A DNA stretch of 64,000 bases from Ornithinibacillus caprae (GTDB lineage: Bacteria; Bacillota; Bacilli; Bacillales; Amphibacillaceae): NCBI RefSeq assembly GCF_009728145.1, contig NZ_WOCA01000008.1, forward strand, positions 79,533 through 143,532, written 5' to 3'. A program made the translations under genes and the position numbers. The notes beneath the pieces are model-generated. The model was not told the origin of the DNA. It did not search any database and saw only the letters and a program-made list of their open reading frames with translations. Below, in pieces: positions 16,211-25,021 of this stretch. Each line of letters starts with the position of its first letter. Position 1 is the stretch's first letter.

Positions 16211-17706
16211 ATGCAACGTTAGTAACCTTTGTTCTATATTTATTGATCATGATCACCATTGGAATAATAACCTATCGTATGACAAATACCTTATCGGATT
16301 ATGTACTTGGAGGCAGAAAATTAAACAGCTGGGTAAGTGCATTTTCAGCTTCGGCCAGTGACTTTAGTGGTTGGCTTTTAATTGGTCTACCAGGTGCTGC
16401 GTATGCGGCTGGTCTTGGTACGTGGAGCTTATGGATTGCTGTTGGTTTAGCAATTGGTGCAATGATTAACTGGCAGTTTGTTGCAAAACGCCTTCGTATT
16501 TATACGGAATACACGAATGATTCGATTACGTTGCCACAGTTCTTTGAAAATCGTTTTCGCGATAACTCCCACCTGCTTCGGGTTGTGTCTGCTGCTTTCA
16601 TTTTGGCGTTTTTCCTTTTCTATACCGCATCAGGGCTCGTTGCTGGAGCTAAATTATTCCAAGGGACTTTTGAAATTGATTATCATATGGCATTGATTGT
16701 TGGTGCAATCATTATTGTTGCATATACGTTCCTAGGTGGTTTTTTGGCGGTAAGCTATACGGACTTTATTCAAGGAGCATTGATGTCTGCTGCGCTATTA
16801 TTTACTTCCATTTATGGATTGTTTAAGATTGGTGGATTTGGGGAACTGTTTAATCAACTAGGTTCTATTAATACGAGTTTAATAGATGCTTTTGCTGATA
16901 CTTCGTATGACCAAGCTGGAGGAGTGCTGTGGGAAGCAGCGGGTGCGATTGGTGCTGTCGGTATTATTTCCGCATTAGCTTGGGGACTTGGATATTTTGG
17001 ACAGCCACATATTCTAGCACGTTTTATGGCAATTCGTTCCCATAAAGAAGTCCGGAAAGCTCGTTTGATCAGTGTAACACTTGGGCTTGTTATTCCCCTT
17101 TATGGTGCTCTAATTGTAGGGATGTTAGGTATTGTTTCCTTTAATGAACCATTAGGCGATCCAGAGCAAGTATTTATTCAGTTAGTTCAATTTATGTATG
17201 ATCCATGGGTTGCAGGCTTTTTATTAGCTGCTGTATTGGCTGCGATTATGAGTACGGTTGATTCTCAACTTCTTGTATCATCTAGTGCGTTAACGGAAGA
17301 CTTCTATAGAAGATATTTCCGTAAAGAGGCTAGTCAAAAAGAGTTGGTGTGGTTCGGACGGATGTCAGTATTAATCATTGCTGTCATTGCATTGATTCTT
17401 GCATGGAATGAAAGCAGTTCGGTGCTAGACCTAGTGTCCTATGCATGGGCAGGATTTGGTGCAACATTCGGACCTGCGATTTTGTTCTCATTATTCTGGA
17501 GAAAAACTTCTCGAAATGGAGCAGTTGCTGGGATATTAGTTGGTGGTCTGACTGTATTCCTATGGCCATTAACCGGTTCGGCATTATATGAAATGGTGCC
17601 TGGATTTATATTCTCTAGTGTCGCAATTGTAGTCTTTAGTTTAATTGGAAATGGACCATCAGAGGAGATATTGAAAGAATACGATAAGGTTGCAAAAGTA
17701 AAATAG
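16207..17706 (+). CDS. putP: sodium/proline-type symporter (SSS family, PutP-like)
   Basis: A 499-residue sodium:solute symporter with about 13 membrane segments. Diagnostic stretches are DYVLGGRKLNSWVSAFSASA, SDFSGWLLIGLPGAAYAAGL, ITLPQFFENRFRD, AYTFLGGFLAVSYTDFIQG, and AAIMSTVDSQLLVSSSALTE, all characteristic of PutP. Imports proline with sodium as osmolyte or nutrient. Coupled to the 37-residue gene upstream and followed after 59 bases by a ureohydrolase-like gene. Substrate within the family (proline versus a related compound) is not proven. Confidence 0.88.
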   Translation: MNATLVTFVLYLLIMITIGIITYRMTNTLSDYVLGGRKLNSWVSAFSASASDFSGWLLIGLPGAAYAAGLGTWSLWIAVGLAIGAMINWQFVAKRLRIYTEYTNDSITLPQFFENRFRDNSHLLRVVSAAFILAFFLFYTASGLVAGAKLFQGTFEIDYHMALIVGAIIIVAYTFLGGFLAVSYTDFIQGALMSAALLFTSIYGLFKIGGFGELFNQLGSINTSLIDAFADTSYDQAGGVLWEAAGAIGAVGIISALAWGLGYFGQPHILARFMAIRSHKEVRKARLISVTLGLVIPLYGALIVGMLGIVSFNEPLGDPEQVFIQLVQFMYDPWVAGFLLAAVLAAIMSTVDSQLLVSSSALTEDFYRRYFRKEASQKELVWFGRMSVLIIAVIALILAWNESSSVLDLVSYAWAGFGATFGPAILFSLFWRKTSRNGAVAGILVGGLTVFLWPLTGSALYEMVPGFIFSSVAIVVFSLIGNGPSEEILKEYDKVAKVK

Positions 17707-17713
17707 TTTGTTT

Positions 17714-17739
17714 ACGGGACAGCTGTATTGCTGTCCCGT
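17714..17739 (+). terminator. hairpin between putP and the ureohydrolase gene
   Basis: ACGGGACAGC pairs fully with GCTGTCCCGT across TGTATT. There is no T-run, so it may be an mRNA-stabilising or weak attenuating hairpin and not a full terminator. Confidence 0.5.
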
Positions 17740-17765
17740 ATCTATAAAAGGAAAGGAGATTGATT

Positions 17766-18713
17766 GTGAGTCAGGAAAAATTATATGGTAATACACCTTG
17801 TTTTTTAGACGGTAAAAAAGTGAGTTTTAGAGATGATAGTTTTAAAGATAGGGATGTTCTAGTGTATGGAGTACCTTGGGAAGGTTCAGTAACTTGGGGG
17901 GATTATACTGGATGTGAGTTAGGGCCAAAAGTAATTCGATTGAATTCGGCACGATATTCGGGTTACTTGCCCGAGTTGAATCATATCGACGTACTAAGCC
18001 ATTATTCCATAGGAGACTTAGGAGATGTGGATGTCGTTCCTGCTGACACTCTGGAGACAATGTATCGAATTGAAAATTTTGCAAGTGAGGTTTGGAAAAC
18101 AGGAAAGTTTCCTGTTGCATTTGGTGGGGATCATGGAATTACATATCCGATTGTGAAAGCGTTAAGTGAAGAGATTGATGGAAAAGTAGGGATCATTCAC
18201 TTGGATGCACATTATGATAATCACCCAGATTATGAAGGAGAGCTATTTGCACGTAATACTCCATTCCATCGAATTTATGAAAGTGATAGTGTAAGAAATG
18301 AGAGTATTGTTCATATGGGGATTCATGGACCAAGGAATAAGCCGGAAACCGGGGAGTATGCGAAGAAGGTTGGGGCGACTACAATTTCTTCAAGGGATAT
18401 TCGGTTGTCTGGTGATTTGATAGACCTGGCTAAAAAGGCATACGAGATTGCATCTAAAGGGACAGAAGCGGTTTACTTGAGTATTTGTAGTGATGTACTA
18501 GATTTCGCGTTTAATCCAGGTGGCCCTGTTGATGGAAATGGATTGACTTCATTTGAATTGGTGGAGTTAGTTCATGAGTTTGCGAAGCTTGGTATTCGTG
18601 GGATGGATTATGTGGAGGTGTATCCGCAGCAGGACGTGAATGATAATTCCTCGCATTTTGTGAGTACGGTTGTGTTGTATGCGTTGGCGGGGAGGATTTT
18701 GGGAGAGAAGTAG
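17766..18713 (+). CDS. atypical ureohydrolase (arginase/agmatinase family)
   Basis: A 315-residue member of the arginase/agmatinase/formiminoglutamase fold. Motif 1 AFGGDHGITYP and motif 2 HLDAHYDNHPD are intact. Motif 3, normally S-x-D-x-D-x-x-D-P, reads SICSDVLDFAFNPGG: the first metal-binding Asp is Cys and Pro is Phe. GTG 17766 is chosen because AAAGGAG lies seven bases upstream; the TTG at 17760 is too close. It follows a PutP-like importer, so it may act on an imported amine or guanidine compound. Altered metal site makes classic arginase activity doubtful. Confidence 0.8.
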   Translation: MSQEKLYGNTPCFLDGKKVSFRDDSFKDRDVLVYGVPWEGSVTWGDYTGCELGPKVIRLNSARYSGYLPELNHIDVLSHYSIGDLGDVDVVPADTLETMYRIENFASEVWKTGKFPVAFGGDHGITYPIVKALSEEIDGKVGIIHLDAHYDNHPDYEGELFARNTPFHRIYESDSVRNESIVHMGIHGPRNKPETGEYAKKVGATTISSRDIRLSGDLIDLAKKAYEIASKGTEAVYLSICSDVLDFAFNPGGPVDGNGLTSFELVELVHEFAKLGIRGMDYVEVYPQQDVNDNSSHFVSTVVLYALAGRILGEK

Positions 18714-18834
18714 AATTATTTGTGTAGGTCCGTTCTCTTATTGGGAGAGAGGTATTTTGTTGTAATAAAAAACTTGATACTTCTAATTTTAGTATGGATA
18801 AAAATAATTTTATAAAATTTTTATCAAAAAGTGT

Positions 18835-18860
18835 TAAACATTATTTAAATCTGTCGATAT
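18835..18860 (+). promoter_or_regulatory. sigma-D flagellin promoter
   Basis: TAAA (18835-18838), 14 bases, then GTCGATAT (18853-18860), close to the sigma-D consensus TAAA-N15-GCCGATAT, 147 bases before the flagellin start. Hairpins TACATC/GATGTA (about 18867-18883) and TAATAACTC/GAGTTGTTA (18917-18939) lie in the leader. Confidence 0.75.
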
Positions 18861-18984
18861 ATAAAGTACATCATCAAGATGTATAAATGTTATGGCCGTA
18901 ACATTCACAAATTTGGTAATAACTCTGATTGAGTTGTTATAGATGTGTGGCACAAGGATGTGACTCACAAAAAATAAAAATACA

Positions 18985-19000
18985 CTTACATGGAGGTAAG
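18985..19000 (+). promoter_or_regulatory. CsrA-like hairpin over the flagellin ribosome site
   Basis: CTTAC and GTAAG form a stem with ATGGAG in the loop; ACATGGAGGT matches a CsrA/RsmA site and contains the GGAGG Shine-Dalgarno of flagellin. CsrA control of hag is established in B. subtilis; applied here by sequence resemblance. Confidence 0.5.
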
Positions 19001-19006
19001 GAAAAC

Positions 19007-20378
19007 ATGATTATCAATCATAATATCGCGGCGTTAAACACACACCGCCAAATGGGAGCAAACAACAATGCAGTACAAGGATCTTTAGAAAAACTTTCTT
19101 CTGGTCTTCAAATTAACAAAGCTGGAGACGATGCAGCGGGTCTTGCAATCTCTGAAAAAATGCGTGGACAAATCCGTGGATTAGAAATGGCTCAAAAAAA
19201 TTCACAGGATGGAATTTCATTAATCCAAACTGCTGAAGGTGCATTGAATGAAACGCATTCTATTTTACAACGTATGCGTGAATTAGCGGTTCAAAGTTCT
19301 AATGATACTAATACAGATGCTGATCGTGCAGAGTTACAAAAAGAAGTTAATGAACTTGCCTCAGAAATAACAAGAATTGGTGACAACACAGAATTTAACA
19401 CAAAGAACCTATTAGATGGTTCATTCTCTGGAACTTTTCATATTGGAGCGAATGAAGGTCAAAACCTTCAAATTGCAATAAATGATATGCGTTCTGATAC
19501 ATTAAATGTTGGACAAGTTTATACTGTTGATTCTGCTGGTGATTTGATTGGTCAAGATGGAAATTCACTTGGAAGTTTTACAGATGCAGTGGATGATGAT
19601 CCAGCTACTCCTGATGATGAATCTGCCCCTGCTGGTTATTATAATACTGATGGAGACTTATTATTTGAATCAGAAGCAGCTTTATCTGAAGGTACAAAAG
19701 GTGCGCTTGGAATTGATATCTCATCACAAGGAGCGGCTGATACTGCAATTACAACTCTAAATAATGCAATTGAAACTGTTTCTGCTGAACGTTCAAAACT
19801 TGGTGCGACTCAAAACCGCTTAGAACACACTATTAACAACTTAGGAACTTCTGCAGAAAACCTAACTGCTGCAGAATCACGTATCCGTGACGTTGATTAT
19901 GACTTAGCTGCTGCATAAGCAGTAACAGTCACAGTCGTCCTAACTGGTAACGGTTAGCGAGTATGATCGGGTGAATTGCTGGAAACCCCTTAGAGCTTTC
20001 TTCTCCACAACGTAGCTGGAAACGGCAAGCGTGAAGGAGCGAAAAGAAGAGAGATTGGGCAATCGAGCAGCCAAGCGCCTGTGGTGAAAACCTGGCGAAG
20101 GTTCAACGACTAGAATAGACCACCTAAAGCGTAAGCTATGGTGATGAAATTCGTAGGTGAAAGAGGTGCCGCTTAAGCCTCTGAATCCGAAGTGCCCGGC
20201 CCCTACTAGAAAACTAGAGGGTGAAGATATAGTCTAGTCATTTATGAAAGTAAATGTTCGCACGATGGCGAAAGAAATGATGAACTTCACTAAGAACAAC
20301 ATCCTTTCACAAGCGGCTCAGAGCATGTTGGCGCAAGCAAACCAACAGCCTCAAGGAGTATTACAATTACTTCGTTAA
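19007..20378 (+). CDS. hag: flagellin, split by a group I intron (exons 19007-19897 and 20265-20378)
   Basis: Exon 1 encodes 297 residues: MIINHNIAALNTHRQMGANN start, SSGLQINKAGDDAAGLAISE, a variable acidic middle at about 165-260, and the C-terminal helix up to AESRIRDVD. Unspliced RNA would then read seven aberrant codons and stop at 19916. Exon 2 resumes exactly with MAKEMMNFTKNNILSQAAQS and ends GVLQLLR, giving a normal 334-residue flagellin. GGAGG at 18992 serves ATG 19007. Without splicing, the C-terminal D0 helix needed for filament polymerisation is lost. Controlled by the sigma-D promoter at 18835. Confidence 0.93.
19898..20264 (+). ncRNA. group I self-splicing intron in flagellin
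   Basis: All four conserved group I core elements occur in order: P (AATTGCTGGAAACC, 19974), Q (GCAATCGAGCAGCCAAGC, about 20060), R (GTTCAACGACTAGA, 20101) and S (AAGATATAGTCT, 20224). About 110 nt between R and S leave room for P7.1/P7.2, which suggests subgroup IA. P1 can form between the exon end GUUGAU with the first intron bases and an internal guide AGUC at 19933-19936, placing a U-G wobble at U19897, as required at the 5' splice site. The intron ends in G20264. Junction fidelity is confirmed by the restored flagellin frame. It contains no ORF. Confidence 0.93.
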
Positions 20379-20390
20379 TTTAAATAGTAT

Positions 20391-20428
20391 AAAAGGAATC
20401 CTCGCTTTGCAGGGATTCCTTTTATTTT
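20391..20428 (+). terminator. flagellin intrinsic terminator
   Basis: AAAAGGAATCC (20391-20401) pairs with GGATTCCTTTT (20413-20423), followed by a T-rich run that overlaps the end of the converging endonuclease gene. Confidence 0.85.
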
Positions 20429-21338
20429 ATAAACTAAAACATAACTCTGTTAGTTTACTATAGTTTAAACCTGTAACTCTATGCATGAATTCTAAATTAT
20501 TTATATTCTCTTTATATATAACTATTTGATATCCCTTTGTTTCTTTTTGATCAAAGGGTACTGTAAAGTATGTATCATAGAATAAATCGTTTTTATACAA
20601 TCCAATAATATTATTTAGTTTGTTAAGTACGTTATTTATTTCCTTTGTTGGGTACTTCAAGTCATAAAATGAAGGTAGGTATATTGTAGTCCTTCTAGAA
20701 GGGGAATTAAATTGAATGTTGTAACTTGAGATAAACTTTCTGTTCATACTTTCATGAAGGTAAGGAGTTACCAAGCAGAGAAAATAATAAATTTGAAATT
20801 GGTTATACAAAATAATTCGATTTTGCTTATCAAGATGAAACTGTAGACTATATTTTTGCTGAAGAAATTCAATAAGCATATGATTTTCCTCAATAGTAAA
20901 ACTGTCAGTTGATAATATTATTTTTTCAGGAATATTTTCATTTAATTTAAGGTGACCATCATCCATATACCACCAGGCTAATGCTTGTTCATTAAAATAA
21001 TTCATTAAATGATTAAATGGAATTATCTTAACTGAATTAGGATACCATTGTGCTCTTAAGTATGTAATGATATCGGAGGTTTTAGATTGTACATAATAAC
21101 ACTCACTACTACCGTGTTTTAACCTATGATCTATTACTTTCTTATATTTTGGTGGATTGAGTGGAATTTCCTTTCCTAGTTTACTATAGCAATAATAGAT
21201 CCATTGGTAATCTTTTTTACGATGAGTAAATTGAAACCTTGGTTTTCTACCTTTTTGCAAAGTAATGCATCCATCTCCTAGCAATTTGCCAATGATCATG
21301 GCTTTAAAAGAAGGACTAGAATTTAACCACGATTGCAT
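20427..21338 (-). CDS. LAGLIDADG homing endonuclease, free-standing and antisense to flagellin
   Basis: A 303-residue two-motif LAGLIDADG protein: AMIIGKLLGDGCITLQKGRK near residue 15 and EQALAWWYMDDGHLKLNEN near residue 140 are the two catalytic helices, each with an acidic residue. ATG 21338 is set by GGGGTG seven bases upstream; the longer frame to 21455 overlaps the next gene's start region. Such enzymes make a site-specific double-strand break that drives intron homing. Here the gene lies outside the intron, beyond the flagellin terminator and on the other strand. It converges with flagellin and appears intact. Confidence 0.9.
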   Translation of the reverse strand: MQSWLNSSPSFKAMIIGKLLGDGCITLQKGRKPRFQFTHRKKDYQWIYYCYSKLGKEIPLNPPKYKKVIDHRLKHGSSECYYVQSKTSDIITYLRAQWYPNSVKIIPFNHLMNYFNEQALAWWYMDDGHLKLNENIPEKIILSTDSFTIEENHMLIEFLQQKYSLQFHLDKQNRIILYNQFQIYYFLCLVTPYLHESMNRKFISSYNIQFNSPSRRTTIYLPSFYDLKYPTKEINNVLNKLNNIIGLYKNDLFYDTYFTVPFDQKETKGYQIVIYKENINNLEFMHRVTGLNYSKLTELCFSL

Positions 21339-21425
21339 AATAACACCCCATAAAGAGAACGCATGTTTTGTATAAATTATACTATAAAGTAAACTATTAA
21401 AAAAGATAAAAGTGAGGGAATCCAC

Positions 21426-21794
21426 ATGGAAAACTACCTCTCCATAATGAAACAATCACAAAACCTACAAGAAACCGTACAAGAAGGGTTGGAACATATA
21501 CAGTCCCTACTTAAAGTTGGGAAATATGAAGCAACAATTACACTATTTAGTGATATTGTACAAGCTTTTGCAACAATTGAAAGCACACTGAGAGTTATAC
21601 CTAAGGAAGTAGTAACTGACGATATCAATGAAATGACTGCAAAAATAAAAGAAACATTAAATATAATAGTATCTTCATACGAAGATCAAAACTATGCCAA
21701 AGTCGAAGAGGTGTTTCAATTCAACCTAATGCCGAGATTTAACAAATGGAAAACAAAGCTTGAGGAAGTCTTTAATCCATTTCTTTTGTCCTAG
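21426..21794 (+). CDS. 122-residue helical protein (DUF8042-like), flagellar region
   Basis: An all-helical acidic protein without membrane segments: YLSIMKQSQNLQETVQEGLE, then HIQSLLKVGKYEATITLFSD and PRFNKWKTKLEEVFNPF. I believe it matches a small Bacillaceae family found next to flagellin and motility genes, but I cannot assign a function; chaperone-like proteins (FliS, FlgN) have a similar size and helix content. GTGAGGG precedes ATG 21426. It is divergent from the endonuclease gene, with 87 bases between starts. Confidence 0.65.
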   Translation: MENYLSIMKQSQNLQETVQEGLEHIQSLLKVGKYEATITLFSDIVQAFATIESTLRVIPKEVVTDDINEMTAKIKETLNIIVSSYEDQNYAKVEEVFQFNLMPRFNKWKTKLEEVFNPFLLS

Positions 21795-21941
21795 TTTTCC
21801 AATGTATAACTCCTTTTTTACCATGACTATATACCTAGTAAACTTTCCCAACCAAATAAGTAAGGGATTCCCCTTGCCATTTTCGACAAATTCCGATACT
21901 ATTACTATAGTAAATTATTACTATAATAATATTGAATTCCA

Positions 21942-22087
21942 ATAGAAAAAGGCAAACTATCTGAAAAGGTAGGACGCAAAGCCTAGGGTCTAAGGTCACG
22001 ATACTATGATCGCCTGGTTGCCAAGATGGATTTTTGATTACATAAAATCTTTTTTTGGCTGTTCTTTTTTAGGAATAGTCTTTTTTA
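21942..22087 (+). ncRNA. c-di-GMP-I (GEMM) riboswitch with terminator, copy 1
   Basis: The aptamer (about 21942-22026) has GGCAAAC, a stem capped by a GAAA tetraloop (CTATCTGAAAAGGTAG), GGACGCAAAGCC, AGGGTCTAAG and a closing GATCGCCTGGTTGCC, all signature GEMM-I parts. The expression platform is a hairpin GGCTGTTC/GGAATAGTC (22057-22080) with TTTTTT. It precedes the LuxR-type gene. Whether the ligand promotes or blocks termination cannot be read without folding. Confidence 0.92.
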
Positions 22088-22146
22088 TTGGGAAAATCAA
22101 AAGGCCTTTGATGTGAAAAGAAAAATTAGAACAGGAGTCGATGGCT

Positions 22147-22782
22147 ATGGGGAAAATTTCAATAATTAAAGAAAAAGATTTAGTTCGGGATGTTGTGTTA
22201 GAAAAACTACAGGAAATGCTGCCAGAACATATTCTTACAGCGTATAATTCCGATGAGTTTAGATTGCTTAGGCATGATGAACACGAAGCAGATTTAATGA
22301 TTATCGATATGAATACATCTATAAACATTATCGATGCTGTTCATACGTACACAGAGCGAAATGTAAAGATTGCTGTTTGGTCATCAGAGCTTGAAAGTGA
22401 TCGATTAACTGAATTATTTCGATTAGGATTACATGGTTATTTTTACAATGGAATGGAAATTAGCGAATTACTTTTTGCAATTAAGACCATGTTAAATGGG
22501 ACACAGTATATTCACCCAAAACTAGGTGCTGTTTTGTTAAATGATTATATAAAAGTAACGAACAGAAAGCCTACACGTCCTTCAGGTATCCTAACCGAAC
22601 AAGAATGGAATGTGCTAGAACATATCGTAAAAGGACATAACAACGGAAGTATAGCTAGTAGCCTATTTATATCTGCTAACACCGTAAATAACCATGTTAG
22701 TTCGATTTTGAAAAAATTGCATGTATCCGATCGAACGAATGCTGTTATTTTAGCAGTTAAAAATAACTGGGTTACCTTGTAA
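22147..22782 (+). CDS. LuxR/NarL-type response-regulator-like transcription factor
   Basis: A 211-residue protein with an N-terminal receiver-like domain (residues 1-125, containing DLMIIDMNT but lacking a clear receiver lysine) and a C-terminal LuxR helix-turn-helix: LTEQEWNVLEHIVKGHNNGS and ISANTVNNHVSSILKKLHVS. ATG 22147 is preferred over 22141 because AGGAG at 22133 is nine bases away. It lies directly under a c-di-GMP riboswitch and before motAB, suggesting control of motility genes. No cognate kinase is adjacent, so phosphorylation may not be used. Confidence 0.82.
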   Translation: MGKISIIKEKDLVRDVVLEKLQEMLPEHILTAYNSDEFRLLRHDEHEADLMIIDMNTSINIIDAVHTYTERNVKIAVWSSELESDRLTELFRLGLHGYFYNGMEISELLFAIKTMLNGTQYIHPKLGAVLLNDYIKVTNRKPTRPSGILTEQEWNVLEHIVKGHNNGSIASSLFISANTVNNHVSSILKKLHVSDRTNAVILAVKNNWVTL

Positions 22783-22807
22783 GAATAATAGTTTTTCTTA
22801 AATTAGT

Positions 22808-22842
22808 TGACTATTCAGCTGTCATGGATAGTCACCTTTTTT
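22808..22842 (+). terminator. intrinsic terminator of the LuxR-type gene
   Basis: TGACTATTC pairs with GGATAGTCA (one G-U) and CCTTTTTT follows. Confidence 0.8.
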
Positions 22843-22913
22843 ACAAGTAGACAAACTTGGCCCTTATAATTATAGGAGTTAAGTCCATTTTCACTTATTG
22901 GAGGTTTTAATAG

Positions 22914-23699
22914 ATGGATAAGTCATCATTAATAGGTATTATATTAGGTGTTTTAGCAATTGGAGTAGGTATGGTAATGAAAGGGGTTAGCCTTGGAGCA
23001 TTATTTAACCCAGCCGCCATATTAATCATTTTAGTAGGGACAGCGGCTGCAGTACTTATAGCTTTCCCTATGCGTACTATAAAAAAATTACCAGCATGGC
23101 TAAAAATTATTTTCAAAGATGAACAGCAAACAGATGTTAAAGGGCTTATTAACTCGTTTTCTGAAATGGCAGATATTACTCGTAAAGAAGGAATTTTATC
23201 ATTAGAAGGAAAATTAAATGAAGTGGATGATCCATTTTTGGCTTCAGGACTACAGTTAGCAGTTGATGGTCAAACACCGGATTTTATTCGAGAAGTAATG
23301 ATGGAAAAAGTAGATGCGATGGAGCGAAGACATGAAGAAGGGGCCGCGGTATTTAATCAAGCTGGTACGTATGCACCAACATTAGGGGTGCTGGGTGCTG
23401 TTGTAGGTTTGATTGCTGCCCTTGGAAACATGGAAGATATGGATAAATTAGGAGCAGCTATTTCAGCCGCATTTATTGCAACATTATTTGGAATTTTTAC
23501 CGGGTATGTGTTATGGCATCCATTTGCAAATAAGTTAAAAAAGAAATCACAAGAAGAAGTTTTTATTAAGGAAATCATAATCGAGGGTATAGTTTCGATA
23601 ACAACTGGAGACTCACCACAAGTTTTGAAAGAAAAATTAAGCTCTTACTTATCTACGAAAGAAATCGCAATGTTGAATCAGGAGGAAGACAATGGCTAA
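22914..23699 (+). CDS. motA: flagellar motor stator protein MotA
   Basis: A 261-residue MotA/MotP stator subunit with four membrane segments: an N-terminal pair (LIGIILGVLAIGVGMVMKG and a second from 36 to 55) and a C-terminal pair (APTLGVLGAVVGLIAALGNM and ISAAFIATLFGIFTGYVLW). The cytoplasmic loop holds charged residues that contact FliG. It forms the ion channel with the next gene product. The 8-base overlap ATGGCTAA couples motB. Proton versus sodium use cannot be decided here. Confidence 0.93.
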   Translation: MDKSSLIGIILGVLAIGVGMVMKGVSLGALFNPAAILIILVGTAAAVLIAFPMRTIKKLPAWLKIIFKDEQQTDVKGLINSFSEMADITRKEGILSLEGKLNEVDDPFLASGLQLAVDGQTPDFIREVMMEKVDAMERRHEEGAAVFNQAGTYAPTLGVLGAVVGLIAALGNMEDMDKLGAAISAAFIATLFGIFTGYVLWHPFANKLKKKSQEEVFIKEIIIEGIVSITTGDSPQVLKEKLSSYLSTKEIAMLNQEEDNG

Positions 23700-24426
23700 T
23701 AGGAAAAGGAAAAAGGATGAACACCATACGGATGAGTCATGGCTACTTCCTTATGCCGATATGCTGACCCTTTTATTAGCACTATTTATCGTTCTATTTG
23801 CGATGAGTGAAGTGGATACGAAGAAATATGAAGAATTAGCTCAGTTTTTTCGAAGTGAATTTTCTGATGGATCAGGAATGCTAGAATATCAAGAAAATCC
23901 ACTAAGAGAAATGGAATTGGAATCTAAACAACGGGATGAAGCAAATGAACTGAACGATATGTATGCATTAAAAGCAGAGGTAGACCAGTATATAGAAGGA
24001 AATGGCTTAACAGATGTTCTAAGTACACAGTTATCCGAAGAAGGATTAATGATTTCGATCATGAACCATGTTACCTTCGATTCTGGAAGTGCTACCGTGA
24101 AACAAGATGGAATAGAGATTGCTGCTGAAATCGCTAAATTCCTTGATACGGACCCACCACGTCAAATAGTTATTAGTGGTCATACAGATGATGTTCCGAT
24201 ACGTAGTAGTGAGTTTAGTTCGAATTGGGAACTAAGTGTGATGAGAGCTGTTAATTTTATGGACTTAATTCTTCATAATGATAATCTTGATCCAACGAAG
24301 TTTAGTGCAAAAGGGTATGGGGAACATAAGCCAATTGCTCCTAATAACAACGATGATTCTCGTGAGAAAAATAGACGAGTTGAGGTTTTAATATTACCAA
24401 ACTATGAAATTAAAATAGATGAATAA
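23692..24426 (+). CDS. motB: flagellar motor stator protein MotB
   Basis: A 244-residue MotB: basic N terminus, single membrane helix WLLPYADMLTLLLALFIVLF with the ion-binding Asp in YAD, plug region, then an OmpA-like peptidoglycan-binding domain (VTFDSGSATVKQDGIEIAAE, ISGHTDDVPIRSSEFSSNWE, KGYGEHKPIAPN, REKNRRVEVLIL). The DESWLLPYAD form is closer to MotB than to MotS. GGAGG precedes ATG 23692. Confidence 0.94.
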   Translation: MANRKRKKDEHHTDESWLLPYADMLTLLLALFIVLFAMSEVDTKKYEELAQFFRSEFSDGSGMLEYQENPLREMELESKQRDEANELNDMYALKAEVDQYIEGNGLTDVLSTQLSEEGLMISIMNHVTFDSGSATVKQDGIEIAAEIAKFLDTDPPRQIVISGHTDDVPIRSSEFSSNWELSVMRAVNFMDLILHNDNLDPTKFSAKGYGEHKPIAPNNNDDSREKNRRVEVLILPNYEIKIDE

Positions 24427-24430
24427 CATA

Positions 24431-24837
24431 AAGTAGCACCAAATGGCTGCTACTTTTTGGACAGTATAAGAGTGCAACTAGGACCGTTGCCATAAAATTC
24501 ATAGCAAAAGGCCTAGTTTTTCCAGAGTAAGCCTTGAATACGAGATGTTTTTACTTTCAAAAAATTCTACTCTTTTGCAGGATAATAAAATGTTACAAAA
24601 CGAAGCATCTCTTAAGAAAGTCAGCACAAATGCTTGTAATGAATAAAAGAATTATCAGACTCATTGTGATTTAGTTTATTAACATGATTAACTGTATTAA
24701 ATTTTATCCATTTATCACCAAAACACCCAGTTTTTAAAATAAATATATATTTAAAATACTTGTGATACTATTGATTTCGTAACACGATTGTAATACTATT
24801 GATGTAGTAAAAAAGAACTATCAATCTATATAAATTC
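24431..24837 (+). terminator. motAB terminator (24431-24458) and following non-coding DNA
   Basis: AAGTAGCA (24431-24438) pairs with TGCTACTT (24448-24455), then TTT. The rest up to the next riboswitch has no gene; ACTATTGAT occurs twice about 40 bases apart near 24770-24800, of unknown meaning. Confidence 0.7.
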
Positions 24838-24970
24838 ATTGAAAAAGGCAAACTATTTGAAAAAATAGGACGCAAAGCCTAGGGTCTAAAGTTTATTAAC
24901 CATGATCGCCTGGCTACCAAGTTAGAATTAAAATTTGGCTATTCTGTTATATTCGGAATAGTCTTTTTTA
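24838..24970 (+). ncRNA. c-di-GMP-I (GEMM) riboswitch with terminator, copy 2
   Basis: Nearly the same aptamer as at 21942: GGCAAAC, GAAA-type capped stem, GGACGCAAAGCC, AGGGTCTAAAG and GATCGCCTGGCTACC. It is followed by GGCTATTC/GGAATAGTC (24937-24963) and TTTTTT. It commands the cheX-cheA-cheW-cheY genes. Confidence 0.93.
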
Positions 24971-25021
24971 TTGTAACAGTCTATTTTTGGTTTGGCTTTA
25001 CATTAAAAGGAGTGTGTCATA

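Noticed and set aside
19898..20264. Group II intron or IStron
   Set aside because: Group I P, Q, R, S core motifs are explicit; no domain V-like element or transposase.
22914..24426. Sodium-type MotPS stator
   Set aside because: The membrane helix and DESWLLPYAD form are closer to MotB; coupling ion cannot be set by eye.
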